In this document: positions 41,959 to 54,182 of the stretch, piece after piece | Position numbering within the stretch: the stretch's first letter is position 1 | Layout: each line of letters starts with the position of its first letter | Source of the DNA: Solanum dulcamara | Lineage: Eukaryota > Streptophyta > Magnoliopsida > Solanales > Solanaceae | DNA: 64,000 nucleotides | NCBI RefSeq assembly: GCF_947179165.1 | Contig: NC_077241.1 | Location: 78,269,648-78,333,647 of the forward strand | Direction of reading: 5' to 3' | Notes under the pieces: model-generated | The model's input: the letters and a program-made list of their open reading frames with translations, nothing else | What the model was told of the DNA's origin: nothing | Databases searched by the model: none | Program-made: the position numbers and the translations under genes

Positions 41959-44907
41959 CTAGCCTTCTACCCTAATGTGTGTCCTCCACACCCTCCTATC
42001 TAGGGTCATGTCCTCGGTAAGTCGTAAATGCGCCATGTCCTGTCTGATCACCTCTCCCCAATATTTCTTCGGCCTACCCCTACCTCTTCTGAAACCATCC
42101 ATGGCCAACCTCTCACATCTCCGCACTGGTGCATCTGGGACTCTCCTCTTCACATGTCCAAACCATCTCAGTCGCGTTTCCCGCATCTTGTCTTCCACCG
42201 CGGCCACTCCTACCTTTTCTCGAATAGCCTCATTTCTAATCCTGTCACTCCTGGTATGCCCACACATCCATCTCAACATTCTCATCTCGGCAACCTTCAT
42301 CTTTTGCACGTGTGAGACCTTAACTGGCCAACACTCCGCCCCATATAACATAGCTGGTCTAACGACCACTTTGTAGAACTTGCCCTTAAGTTGTGGTGGC
42401 ACCTTCTTGTCACATAACACCCCGGAGGCGAGCCTCCATTTCATCCATCCTGCCCCAATACGGTGTGTGACATCCTCGTCGATCTCTCCGTTGTCTTGCA
42501 TAATAGAACCAAGGTACTTAAAACTACTTCTCTTTTGGATGGCTTGGTCCCCGAGCCTAACTTCCGCGCCAACCTCTTGAGGTGTCTCACTGAACTTGCA
42601 CTCTAGGTACTCTGTCTTGGTCCTACTCAGCTTAAACCCCTTAGACTCCAAGGTGCGTCTCCAATCTTCCAGCTTAGCGTTAACTCCGCTACAAGTCTCA
42701 TCGATGAGGACTATGTCGTCCGCAAAAAGCATACACCATGGCACCTCACCTTGAATTTGTCACGTCAATCCATCCATCACCAAGGCAAATAGGAACGGGC
42801 TAAGAGCTGATCCTTGATGCAACCCCATCATAACTGGGAAGTGTTCTGAGTCCCCTCCTACTGTCCTTACCCTGGTTTTGGCACCCTCGTACATGTCCTT
42901 GATCACCCTTATGTACGCTACAGGTACACCTTTAGCCTCCAAACATCTCCATAGTATCTCTCGTGGGACTTTATCGTAAGCCTTTTCCAAGTCGATGAAT
43001 ACCATATGCAAGTCTCTCTTCCTCTCCCTATATTGCTCCATTAGTCTCCTCATAAGGTGGATGGCTTCTGTAGTTGAGCGTCCCGGCATAAATCCGAATT
43101 GGTTTTCTGAAATAGACACGCCTCTCCTCACCCTCATCTCTACCACTCTTTCCCACACTTTCATAGTATGGCTTAGAAGCTTAATACCTCTATAGTTGTC
43201 ACAGCTCTGGCTATCCCCTTTGTTTTTGTAAAGCGGGATCATGATGCTCGATCTCCATTCTACGGGCATCGTTGCCGTCGTAAAGATGACATTAAATAAC
43301 CTAGTCAGCCATTCCAAACCTACCGGGCCCGCACTCTTCCAAAATTCTCCAGGGATCTCGTCAGGTCCGGTCGCTCTTCCCCGGCGCATCCTACGAACAG
43401 CATCCTTAACCTCCTCGACCGTAATACTCCTACAACCCCCAAAATCGTGACTACTTCCTGTATGTTCCAAATCTCCCAACACAATTTCTCTGTCCCCTTT
43501 GTCATTCAAAAGTTTATGGAAGTATGACTGCCATCTTTGTTTGATAAGGGTCTCCTCTACCAATACTTTTCCGTCTTCGTCTTTAATGCACTTCACTTGA
43601 TCCACATCGCGTGCCCTTCTCTCCCGGGCCCTGGCTAGCCTGAATAATTTTCTGTCCCCACCTTTCTCTTCCAGTTCAGCATAAAGACGTTCAAAAGCTG
43701 CCATTTTTGCTGTTGCAACCGCCGACTTCGCCTCCTTCCTCGCTATCTTATACAGTTCTCCATTCGTCCACTTCTCCACCTCATCCTTGCTCTCCATTAG
43801 CTTAGCATATGCCACCTTCTTTGCTTCCACTTTCCCTTGCACTTCTCCATTCCACCACCAGTCCCCTCGATGCCGACTACGACTACCTGTCGAGACTCCT
43901 AGCACTTCCCTTGCTACAGCCCTAATATAACTAGCTGTCCTAACCCACATATCGTTCGCATCCCCACTACTATCCCAGGCCCCCATATCCTTCAATTTCT
44001 CTCCCATCTCAAAGGCACTAACCGTTGTCAAACTCCCCCATCTGATCCTAGGTCGTTCTTCCCCGACCCTCCTCGTCCTCGTCATCTTTATCCCTAAATC
44101 CATCACTAAGAGCTTATGTCGGGTTGTAAGGTTGTCGATCGGGATGACCTTACAGTCTTTGCACAAACCTTTATCATCCTTCCTAAGGAGTAAAAAATCT
44201 ATCTGAGTTTTAGCCACTGAACTACGGAAGGTTACCAAGTGGTCCTCCTTCTTTGGGAAACTCGAGTTGGCTATCACCAAGCCGAAAGCTCTTGCGAAAT
44301 CCAACAGTGCGGTTCCTCCTCCATTTCTGTCCCCGAAGCCAAAGCCCCCATGCACATCATCATACCCTACCGAAATAGATCCGATATGCCCATTGAAATC
44401 TCCTCCCACGACAAGCTTCTCAGTAGGTGGTATGCCTCCCACTAACTCGTCCAACTCCTCCCAAAAGCGCCTCTTATCCTCCTCGCATAAGCCTGCTTGC
44501 GGCGCATAAGCACTAATAACGTTCAACGTGATCCCTTCAACGACCATTTTAATCGACATCATCCTATCATTGACTCTCCTAACCTCCACCACCTGATCCC
44601 TTAAATCACTGTCTATTAAAATGCCTACCCCATTTCTGTACTTCGATTTACCAGAAAACCAAAGCTTATACCCGTCTATCTCCTTAGCTTTAGAGCCGAC
44701 CCATTTTGTCTCCTGGACACAAGCTATATTAATCTTCCTCTTCTTTAGAATCTTAACCAGTTCTATAGATTTACCCGTTAACGTCCCAATGTTCCAAGAA
44801 CCTATTCTCAGTCTACACGCTCCTTTAACCCACTTACCTTTCCTTACCCTCGTCCCCGTCAATGAGCCAGAACATGACCCTAGTCTACCATCACTAACCA
44901 AATCCAC
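41959..44907 (-). pseudogene. LINE endonuclease/reverse transcriptase with one nonsense codon
   Basis: A frame of about 980 codons. The N-terminal part is an apurinic-type (EEP) endonuclease: [37 protein letters not shown] and [12 protein letters not shown]. The reverse transcriptase follows with [71 protein letters not shown] and the catalytic [10 protein letters not shown]. Downstream is a C-terminal region with [11 protein letters not shown] and [11 protein letters not shown]. The only visible break is an in-frame TGA at about 42760-42762, between VMDGLT and QIQGEVPW, just before FADD. The reading frame is otherwise kept, so this is a recent insertion. An upstream ATG was not found; the frame at 44907 opens with GTG, so the true start is uncertain. 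Confidence 0.9.
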
Positions 44908-45143
44908 GAAAATGCGTATGAACTAATAAATTATTCGGGGGTTTAAAATCGGCAAAATGTAACTACAAGTATATGAACAAAGGATAGAATATAAAGATAT
45001 AAAAACCGGAGGTACCAACTCCGGTAGAAATGAACCTGGTTGCCGCCGGAAAATACTGCTCACGTCGGGGTACTGTTCACGTCGGCGTACTTAGTTGTGT
45101 TGCAGTTGTTTTTCGTCACCGGAAATACAGATCTGTACACCTG

Positions 45144-45186
<43 letters not shown>

Positions 45187-45255
45187 TTGCCGGAAAAACT
45201 AGAGCTTCGCCGGAAAAACTGGAACTTTGCCGGAAAAACTTGAGATGTAATTGAA
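45144..45255. repeat. 41-base poly(A) and 20-bp CCGGAAAAAC repeat in LINE leader
   Basis: Forty-one consecutive A (45144-45184) are followed by three copies of a unit of about 20 bp, CTTTGCCGGAAAAACTNGAG. Both lie inside the LINE boundaries, in its 5' leader when read on the minus strand. CAGATCT occurs five times in this leader, near 45128, 45346, 45381, 45425 and 45561. Confidence 0.75.
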
Positions 45256-45578
45256 AGGAAAAAAAAATAGAAACGATATGCCTTAACTAAGACGCAAATT
45301 TCCTAACAATGCAATCGAATAATGCAATCGAATAGTGAAGATAACAGATCTAGTTAACCCAAAAACAAAAAAGAAAGACAGATCTGTTGTTAAAAGAAGG
45401 AGGGGAGCTGCGACAGTGTGGTGCAGATCTAAACCTTTATCTGGATGAACTGTGTTTCAACAAATGGAATCCAAAACTTTCGCAAAAAAAGAAAGAAAAA
45501 CCCAGCTAGATATCTATCAGACAACAAATTAGAAAAAGTTCAAAAATTCAAAAATAGTTGCAGATCTATGTATGACCT

Positions 45579-45590
45579 GACCCTCAATTT
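45579..45590. repeat. LINE target site duplication, right copy
   Basis: GACCCTCAATTT, identical to 41574-41585. Confidence 0.85.
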
Positions 45591-45860
45591 GAAAAACATA
45601 TTTTCAAAACAGGTTTAAGAAATACAAGAGTGAAAAGTTAAGCAGAAAAATAACAAAGGAAGAGTAAGAATTGACAACAAAAAATAGTAGACATAGACAA
45701 AATAATCAAAAATAATAAAATAGAGGAATACGATAATATTAACACAATAGTAGTGAAACTGATGAGGAAAATCAGATAAAGTGTTCTACTCACCCACAAA
45801 ATAAAAAAGAAAAAACAACGTTCGAACTATCCACAAATCTTGCTAGTTGGAATTAAAATC

Positions 45861-46085
45861 GTCATTTGGTAGCTAGTGAAGAGGTAACTTATCTATGTAT
45901 TAATTTATGTATAAGTTATACATGCAGTCGATATCTAGTAAGTTAGTCATGTATAAAACTCACCTAAGTAATCCATTTATAAGTTATGAAGAAAGTTGAT
46001 GTATTATATTATACGAGGTAGAAGATAGAATAACTAATACATGCATAGTTAATACCTGCATAATTTAATCTGACTGCCAAACGAG
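45861..46085. mobile_element. putative short MITE with CATTTGGTAG ends
   Basis: The left end GTCATTTGGTAGC and the right end CTGACTGCCAAACGAG are imperfect inverted repeats around an AT-rich non-coding body with internal palindromes such as ATGTATAAGTTATACAT. No clear target duplication could be fixed. Confidence 0.4.
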
Positions 46086-46128
46086 TTGCATTGATTGAAT
46101 ATATTCTGCCGTAGTCTGAAACTCAAAA

Positions 46129-46201
46129 GGGGATGTAGCTCAGATGGTAGAGCGCTCGCTTAGCATGCGAGAGGTACGGGGATCGATACCCCGCATCTCC
46201 A
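46129..46201 (+). tRNA. tRNA-Ala (AGC)
   Basis: A 73-base cloverleaf: acceptor GGGGATG pairs with CATCTCC, D arm GCTC/GAGC, anticodon arm CTCGC/GCGAG with loop TTAGCAT (anticodon AGC), T arm CGGGG/CCCCG with loop ATCGATA, discriminator A. The internal A box TAGCTCAGATGG and B box GGATCGATACC are intact. CTCAAAA lies just upstream, as in plant tRNA genes, and a TTTTT terminator lies at 46203-46207. Confidence 0.97.
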
Positions 46202-47587
46202 CTTTTTCCTGCCAACTTTTTTACTTCTATTGGGCCCAAGTGAAAATTGGTCCAATTGACACAGTACATAGCAGAAGCCCATCGAACTAAGCCTGGACCA
46301 ACAGAAACCAAAAAAAGATACTAATTTAAACCTAATGTGTAATCAATAAATAATAGTAATAAAAAAAGGTAATTTGATTACAGAACTCAATTTCATATCC
46401 TTTTAGTAACAATTAAATCATTGTTTTGATAGATCTTTTTTACTACTACTTCTTCTTCTTCTTTTGGCTTGGAAGTGTGTCAATAACTCTTATAAATGGC
46501 GGAACTAAGATTTTCATTAAGAAATATCAAAATACACAAAAATAAACACACTAAAAAGCTAAAAAAAATCAACATACAATATATACGAAAAATAATTTTT
46601 TTCCTATTTTCCTTTAGTTACAAACTTGAAAGTTGTATCAATAGGCGGATCCATAATTTATATTGTTTTCCGAAACAAAGTTGTGGTGTCATTGTAAATG
46701 GATTTTGTAGATTCCCCTATGAGATTAACTGCAGCATTTACTTCTTCTACGACTCTCTGCTAATTAGTACTTAAATCACTCTACTAATTTGGATAAAGAA
46801 TACGAAAAAAATAATTAATTGAAATCAGAATTTGACTAGTTAAATTTCCATATTTTATCTTTTTTAGATTTTTCAATTCAGACACCGTCCTTGAATTTAT
46901 CTTTCTGAGCAAAAGGAGAACATATATACAATATGAAACTAGACAACTTTAATTTGATCTCTCTGTACACATTGAACTTTGGAAAATATATTCACACGTT
47001 AACGCTGGTTCACACATAAATTTTGAAGTTAAAATTTTGAAAAAATTGATTTTTTGAAATTGTAATTATTAAAATTTAAAATTATATTTAAACATGCATT
47101 TTAAACATATGAAAGAATATACTCCTAATAACATCTTAGTTTTTAATCAAAATATAGGACACCCAACACTCGTCTGTGTTTAAATGGGATTGCCCAAAAT
47201 TATATAAATAGACATAATCATTTTCTCAATAAACGTGGGGCATTTAACACTGCATAACATTTATCGGAGCTAAATCCATTACTTGAGGGACCATCTTTAA
47301 TTTGCTCGTTGGCAAAACGCCTTGACGCGTGCGTCTAGTTAATTTGTTTGGACATCTAAAACTTGAACTACTTTAACATGAAGATTCAACATTTGGTAAA
47401 TGAAGAATATGGTGAAGTTTACTTTAATAAAATAATGAACTTTAGCTTGATCCTAATTCAATCATAAAAGATACCTCATATATCAGATGATCACGATATA
47501 TTATCGAAAATCATATAATAAAGAGATCAACATCACATTTCCTTCAAATGTGAGTACATTAAATTAATTAACATATATTGAAACAAC
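46202..47587. other. AT-rich intergenic region
   Basis: Contains ATGGCGGAACTAAGATTTTC and TATCAAAATACACAAAAATA at 46495-46550, which resemble the start of the dispersed repeat copy at 56011. No gene seen; ORFs here are short and lack similarity I recognise. Confidence 0.55.
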
Positions 47588-48989
47588 TTAGGAAAACATT
47601 TGGTCTAACAACAACACCATAGCCATGGCAAAACCAGAATCAAATCCTGGCATTACAACTAATACAAAAACTTCTAATCCAAAAGTAACACCACCAGTTA
47701 CTGCTTGTTTCTTCCTAATTTCTGCCACAACATTTCTTGATTTTGCATCCAACACTTTACATGTTCTGTTTGCATATGACCCTTCAATAATATAAGAATA
47801 TGTCTTGTCTGATGATGTTCCATGATAATAAACATGGGCAAGTACATTAATGTTACTTTGTAAAATCTTCATTGGTTTCTTTACACAAAATATAGGCTTC
47901 TTTCTTAATGATGTTGTCTTGTGATCATGATCTCCAAGTACTTCTCCTTCATATATGAACCAATTGTTGTCTACTATCCTTAGCTTCTGCTAAATCATCC
48001 AAAAAAAAAAGAGATGAAAATTAAAGACTCTTTATTCAATGACTTAGTCAGAATTTTTACTAGAAATTCAAAATATAAAAAAGTAAACACACTAGATAAA
48101 GTAATAACAATTGCTAAATAGTGCTTATCTATTTATTTTTTTTATCAAGCTCACAAATATTAGTACATGCTTTACAATTATTAGTAGTTATCTTTTAAGA
48201 TGATTTAATAATTTAAATTTCTTAGCACTATGAAGTCATACCAAAAATAACTACAAATAAATATCTACTAAAAATAAGACTATAACTTAAAAAGTAAGAA
48301 AATAAGCAAGTTGATCATTATCATAGATTTTAGATCAGATTTTAAAAATTTCAAGTTCCGAATTCTAATTTCATTTTTCACTCAAGAAAACGTTAAAAAA
48401 TTTCAAGTAAAATACATGTTCAAAAACTCAAATTTTTAAATTTTAACTTCAAAATCTATGACCAAACAGAAAGTAAGACTTATCAAGTCTGCAAAATACA
48501 GTAGTTGTTGTGTGCTAAGATAAAATTAGTCGACCTAATTAGTAGTTGTTGATATTTGTTACACTTGTTAAAAATAGTTCTTATCTTATGGTCAATATCT
48601 TGTAACGTCAGTCACGCATAAAGAAAATTTATGCAATTTGATTTTCGAAAAAATAAATGGACGGAGAGAGTATTAATTACCTTATGCCGACATATAGTGA
48701 GAATGGGTTTCCCAGAACCATCCATTAGAATTGTTTGGTCACGTCTACCAGAATAATTATCAACTCTGTACACTAAATTTCCATCCGACCCAATAACTGT
48801 AAATCCTTTACAGCTAAAAATGAGTGATTTTCTCCATACTGTTAAAGATATACACGATGATATTGATGACGATAATGATGATGCTGTTGCTAATTCCTTG
48901 CAGCTGCTATTATTGTTCTTGAAATCTTGTAATTGATGATCTTGATTATTCAAAGATCTGAAACTTATTGATTTTAAGAAGAGAAGCAT
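47588..48989 (-). CDS. LURP-one-related (LOR) protein
   Basis: A member of the LURP1/LOR family, tubby-like-fold proteins of which Arabidopsis LURP1 is needed for full defence against a downy mildew pathogen. Two exons, 48681-48989 and 47588-47989, give 236 residues. Seen: LTVWRKSLIFSCKGFTVIGS, GNLVYRVDNYSGR, ILMDGSGKPILTI, RIVDNNWFIYEGE, a central VKKPMKILQSN and SYIIEGSYANRTCKVLDAKS, then a hydrophobic end GVTFGLEVFVLVVMPGFDSG and MAMVLLLDQMF, all family features in order. The intron sits after CRHK, at a usual LOR position. The acceptor reads TTTAGCAGAAG, so two sites three bases apart (47989 or 47986) can be used, adding or omitting one Gln. Molecular function of the family is not known with certainty. 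Confidence 0.9.
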
Positions 48990-49384
48990 TTTTTTTCCTT
49001 TCTCTAATTATCTCTCTAGATTTATATACTTTTTTTTGTGGGGAGAACTTTTTGGCTAACGTAAGATAGGAAGATCTTTGTAGGAGATGGGATATTTATA
49101 GATGCTAAGTTATTTTATTTTTCATTTTTTGGGTTGTAATTATTAATGTAGGTGTTTGTAAAGAGGGGAGCAAACAAATTAACATGTGGCTGTTGGACAT
49201 TGGTCGAGGCAGTATATTTTTTTTTCTCGAACACAAATTCAAAAAGAAATTACGTCGTCCTTTCATTTACCTAACTCAATGTCCCATGCATTTGATGACT
49301 TTTAAAACCACTATAGTAGTTCTAATGGAACAGTGGATGGGTTATTTTCTGAGGTATTAAATTTGAATTTTGGATATAAATATT

Positions 49385-49480
49385 TTTTTTTTGATAAGAA
49401 GAGTGATTTATGCGGCGTGAATTCAAAATAATCAGATTTCAATACAGATATCGAACACCAAATTAAAAAAAAAAAAAGTT
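49385..49480 (+). mobile_element. SINE 3' fragment
   Basis: TTTATGCGGCGTGAATTCAA, then AATCAGATTTCAATACAGAT, ATCGAACACCAA and a poly(A) tail. The same blocks end the elements at 9700 and 54183. Confidence 0.5.
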
Positions 49481-49534
49481 TTGAATTCTAATGGATAAGT
49501 TTTCTTATCGACTTAATCTTAATGTCTTACGTTA

Positions 49535-49792
49535 ATATTTTTCTGTCTCAAAATATTAGTAATGTGTGTTTTTTATTTTACACACCTCTAAAAAACATTA
49601 ATTAAGATGAATATTTAATTATTTTATCTTTATATTTTAACGCTTTATGAGTGAAATTGTAGTTTTCAACAAAAATTACTATTAAAGATAAAATAAAAAA
49701 ATACAATTAATTTTATCAAATATAATTAATTTTATCGTGAAATAATACATATATTTTTAATAAAAATGACATATATTTGAAACGATGAAGTA
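49535..49792. mobile_element. degenerate Stowaway-like MITE
   Basis: The left end TATTTTTCTGTCTCAAAATA and the right end ATATATTTGAAACGATGAAG then TA are rough inverses of each other, with AT-rich sequence between. Confidence 0.45.
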
Positions 49793-50599
49793 TAGATAAT
49801 TATTTATGGTTAGTATAGATTTTTACTTATTAAATAAGGTAAATAACTTGTTATATTAGATTAAGTTAATTATTACTAAATGACATCTCTAAAAGATTTG
49901 CCACAATCAAAGACAGACCAAATATAGGAGATATGTTGGGAGATAATCTCTCGTCGCGGTATTATGTAATTTTTGTGTGGATATTTAACTTAAAATCCTT
50001 TTCTTATTAGCTAAAAGGTTGTTTATTACGAAAGAAAATATTTTTAATGAAAAAAAGTAATTCTTTTTTCCTTGCTTCTAATATTTGAAAAAAGTAACTT
50101 TTCTACTCATTTTTAGCGATGGGCTATGAAGGTGTATGGGAGAATATTTATGAAACTTATTAATTTTTTTTATTAAAGAATTCATTTTCTTAGTTTTTAA
50201 TAAGAAAATGTTTGGTAAAAATTAGCATTATACCAAACACACATTATAGTCAAACTCTGATATGACTGTTGGAAAATGTGCCACGTGTTTGATTAAGTTA
50301 ATTGAATTATGAGATTCCTTATTGTTTGTCCTCTTACTAATTGGCTTAATTTTTAAATAATCTTCTCTCTTTGTCTCCTAAATGAGAGTTAGGAACTTCG
50401 ATTAACGTTATCTCTTGTTAATAAGAGACAAAATATAGAACCAGAAATTCTGGAATGTGAGTTATCAACTCTTAAGACATTGCCAGTACTGCCGCTCTTC
50501 CTTTTTTGACATTAATTTACATGACCTTTATGTGTTATAATTATTTTTACATTTTTCTCTTACAACTTGTTGCTACAATATCTTGTTCCAAATAAAATC

Positions 50600-50845
50600 T
50601 ACCCTTTCGTTCAATATTAGTTATCATAATTTATTTTTTGAGAGTTAATCTAAATATCTTTTAGAATTAAATTAGATTTGATTAATTTAATATTTTAAAA
50701 ATTATATATAAAAATATTATTCTATATATTGTAATTCTTTTCATATCACTATGATCATGAAAAAATATATTTTAAAATATTAATTAAAGTTCATATAGTT
50801 TGACTCTTAAAAAAATATGACAATTAAAATAGAAAACAAAGAATA
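50600..50845. mobile_element. degenerate Stowaway-like MITE
   Basis: The left end TACCCTTTCGTTCAATATTA and the right end TATGACAATTAAAATAGAAA then ACAAAGAATA are decayed inverted ends of the same type. Confidence 0.4.
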
Positions 50846-52142
50846 CTTAATTGCCATAAAAAAAATATTTAATAAAGCTTCCAAGGTAAAAAAATAAAAA
50901 AATAAAACTTGAAAACTTTTTAGTTTGAAATTATCAATCGGGTAATAAGATGTTTGTCATGAAAAGATGAAACATATAAGACCATAAAGTCTTTTAATTT
51001 TTCTAGAAGTTCACATAAAATGATCAATTTAGTCACTGTGTTGGAACTAGGAAGGACTCCATCCGAACCTTTTAATTTGTCACTTTATAAAAATAAAATA
51101 AAATAAAAATAGGTCCAAAATATTTGTCACTTTAAAAAATAAGAACACATTGATTTTTTTTTCAATTCTATTATTTTTTATTATTGGAGATACATTATTA
51201 AATAAATAAAAATATATTTTCTCTAATTATTTAATTTTTTTAATAAAATATCATATCTAAGCAGAGTTCCTAAGTTCGAGTTTCACCTCCATTCATTCTC
51301 AAAAAAAAAATCTATATGTTTAGCTCAGTAAACAAAATCAAGTTCACACATGAGAGATTGTGTTAAAAATATATATATTATATCTATTAAGCAATAAAAT
51401 TGTGTTTCTTCTAATCACTTAAGCTTATAAATGTCATAATCACTACTCTAAATTCACTAGTACTCCAAAAAGACATAATCATTTGAGTAAGGGATTAATT
51501 ATAAGAGTAATTTGATTAAATATTTTCGCTTATTTATTTTGCTGGCTACCCAGGAGATTGATCATTGATGACTATATGAAGCAAAATACGAGAAGAATTA
51601 GGACTCTAAAACTGTGTTTATTAATTGCATTTTTAATAAATTGAAGTCATGATTTTAATGCATGTGGCAGATAAGGTAGGGGGACCTTATTACACTATTT
51701 TCAGTACCAGTCACGTTATTATCCAAGAAAATATTTATGTGGGACAAAAGAATATTTATAAGTAGGTACTGCGAGTCTTTATAATAAAGTATGCAGCACG
51801 AGAAATACCTTTTTTCAATTATTTATATAACTAAGTGACAAAAACACGTAGTTAATTTCTTTTTTTCTTTCTTGAATTTTATACATGGAACTAATTAAAC
51901 TGATCGAGTTTTAATATGATCATTTCTCTTTCCTGCATTTTCGATTTGATATGATTCCTTTGTTAATCAACACTCAAATCTTTGGAAAATTTTCTGGAAA
52001 TAGATATTTTGTTTGCTTTTTTTGAGTGCAGAGATTTATATTATGTTACGTTAGAGATTTATATTATATTTTGTAGAAAAACTTATACAAGCAAATAGAT
52101 AAAAACACACTTTTAACTTTTTGATTATATAATACCAATTTA

Positions 52143-52260
52143 GATTGTGGTAGAGTGGTAAGTACTCTTTCATTCTTAATTAGAAGTCTCGGGCTCGAAT
52201 CCCCGACCTGAATACGGTTATACAATTATACTCCTTTTTTTATCCTTGATTTGGAGTTCG
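52143..52260 (+). mobile_element. SINE 5' (tRNA-related) fragment
   Basis: GTGGTAGAGTGGTAAGTACT is an A-box region and GTCTCGGGCTCGAATCCCCG a good B box, spaced as in a tRNA promoter. The anticodon arm and acceptor stem do not fold as a tRNA. This is the head of a tRNA-derived SINE. Confidence 0.65.
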
Positions 52261-53074
52261 AAGGTCAAACTAACTAATGTTTGTTGTGACTTCAGACATA
52301 AATTTTTAAATTTTTTTTAAAGTAAAATTTACATATTTAGAAACTATATTAATAAAAATTAATATAACTCATAATACTTATCAATTCAAAATATTTAGAA
52401 AATATTAAAAAATATATGATTAAAGAAAATATTATTTAATTATTCACATAATAAGAAAAACAAACTGAAAAGTAAGAAGTATCTTTACATCCTTTTATCT
52501 AGATATGTAGATACGTTATACTGAACGTGAGACATTGTATAACTCAAAAATCCTCCTAATATTTGATCTTTATCTAAGAGTACTTCAGACAGAAATTAAA
52601 ATGCACGATATAAAAAATACAACAGAAATTCAAGATTTTAGCTATGCACCATTATATTAAAGCAAATAATTTGTTTTGATGTGAAATTTTAAATTATACT
52701 ATAAAAGATATTTCAAAGATATGGCTGTCCCCATATATATGAATTGTGATAGCCTCCTTCTAACTTTACGTAACAAAGTGCATGTCTTTTTTCTGTGGTT
52801 GCACTTTTATTCACGTCTCTTCTTTAATGCCAAGACAAAATTTAATGTCTAATATTTTCCTTCAGTTTTCTTACTGTAGAAAATTCAACAAAAGGTTCCT
52901 AATTATCTAGAATCTTAACAACAATCCATGTAATTTGTTTTACGATTTTGACAGAATTCAATAATTCTATTTGAATTATGTATGTAAATTGAGAAATCAC
53001 TAAATATTTGCATATAATAATTAAGTTGCAACCCAATGGAGCGACCCACCCGCCCATTCTCTCACCTCTTGAAT

Positions 53075-53150
53075 GGAGTCTTATATGGCGTAAATTTAAA
53101 ATAGTTAGACTCCAATGCTAATATTAAATATTTAGTGAAAAAAATAATCT
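53075..53150 (+). mobile_element. SINE 3' fragment
   Basis: TCTTATATGGCGTAAATTTA, AGTTAGACTCCAATGCTAAT, ATTAAATATTTAGTG and an A-rich end match the 3' part of the other SINE copies. Confidence 0.45.
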
Positions 53151-54182
53151 CCAGAACTCATAAATATTATATTTTGAAATCCACCAGAAAAGTTACTATT
53201 TTCTGTAAAAAGAGGAAGATAATAAAATTAAAGAAGAGTTTAAGTATATACACTATCGATAAAGAAAATTTTTGCATCATCAAATCATTTTTACTTATTG
53301 TGATAGATAACCTGTCTTATTTTTCAAGATTACATATATTTCTTTCGTTCAATTCTACTTGTCACATTTAGACTTGACAGACCCATTAAAAAAACAATGA
53401 CGATTGATCTGACTATTTTGCCATACTAACCCTATTTATAGATGTTTTGCTTTACGTCTTAGAAAATAATTTGGAGAATAATTAATTAATGCTAAAGGGT
53501 AAAATTCATGTAAAAAATAATTATTATGTTAAAATTGACAAGTAAAAGTGAAAATCTATTTTTAGAATTGTAAACAAGTAAAAATTAACAGAGAGATAGA
53601 GGCGTATCTATTAAATTTTATATATAAATATATATTCTTATAATTTAAACTCATAAAAGAAACACATCGATCCCCTTGCATATATGTCACAAAAACTTTC
53701 CAATAGGAAATTAAAATATGTGCAAATATTAAATGAAAAAAAACTAGTAACTTTATTTTTATAGATCCCTATCACATATATATGATATTGATGGCAATAT
53801 TGGCCGGTTCTCTTGTTGCTTTATAGGTAGCAACATCAACCAAGATTTGCCCTCTCCATAGGGTGATGTATGGTTTGTGAGTATTATTTTATGTGTTCTA
53901 ACTTCTATGTATAATTACTCTGCATATCCTTTGAAACAATTAGACAAGAAAATTAATAAGTGTCAATCAAATTAGATTAGTGAAAAATCAAAGTCTAATT
54001 AGATTGTTCGTACAACTATACACTGTTTTATTTTTCTTACTTTGACTCATGCGAAAGAAAATACTACTTGTTTGTTCACTACTTCTTCTTTTTCCATTTT
54101 TTATTTCTTTTTGGTGTGATTCATTTAATATAGTCTTCAATATAAGTGTCAAATGAGTGAATCGTCTCTAGAGTACTTAAGT

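Larger units (their letters stand above)
41586..45578 (-). mobile_element. full-length RTE-type LINE, 3993 bp
   Basis: On the minus strand the element runs from a leader at 45578, through one long endonuclease/reverse transcriptase frame, to a 3' tail ending in TTG repeats at 41586. Perfect 12-bp duplications GACCCTCAATTT flank it. The 3' tail core (GCCGAGGGTC, TGCGTACACTCTACCC, TGGGATTTCACTGGGTTG) is shared with shorter copies at 2817, 13207, 14775 and 26757. Short tandem repeats of ATAAAAAC and TAAATAAG lie near 41700-41793, between coding end and tail. Confidence 0.9.

Noticed and set aside
42995..44926. Several plus-strand ORFs over the LINE
   Set aside because: They are reverse shadows of the LINE endonuclease/reverse transcriptase frame.
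46123..46311. Minus-strand ORF overlapping the tRNA-Ala gene
   Set aside because: The tRNA folds perfectly and has promoter boxes and a terminator; the ORF is chance.
52143..52210. Possible tRNA gene
   Set aside because: It has good A and B boxes, but the acceptor and anticodon stems do not pair. The sequence matches the head of the SINE family instead.
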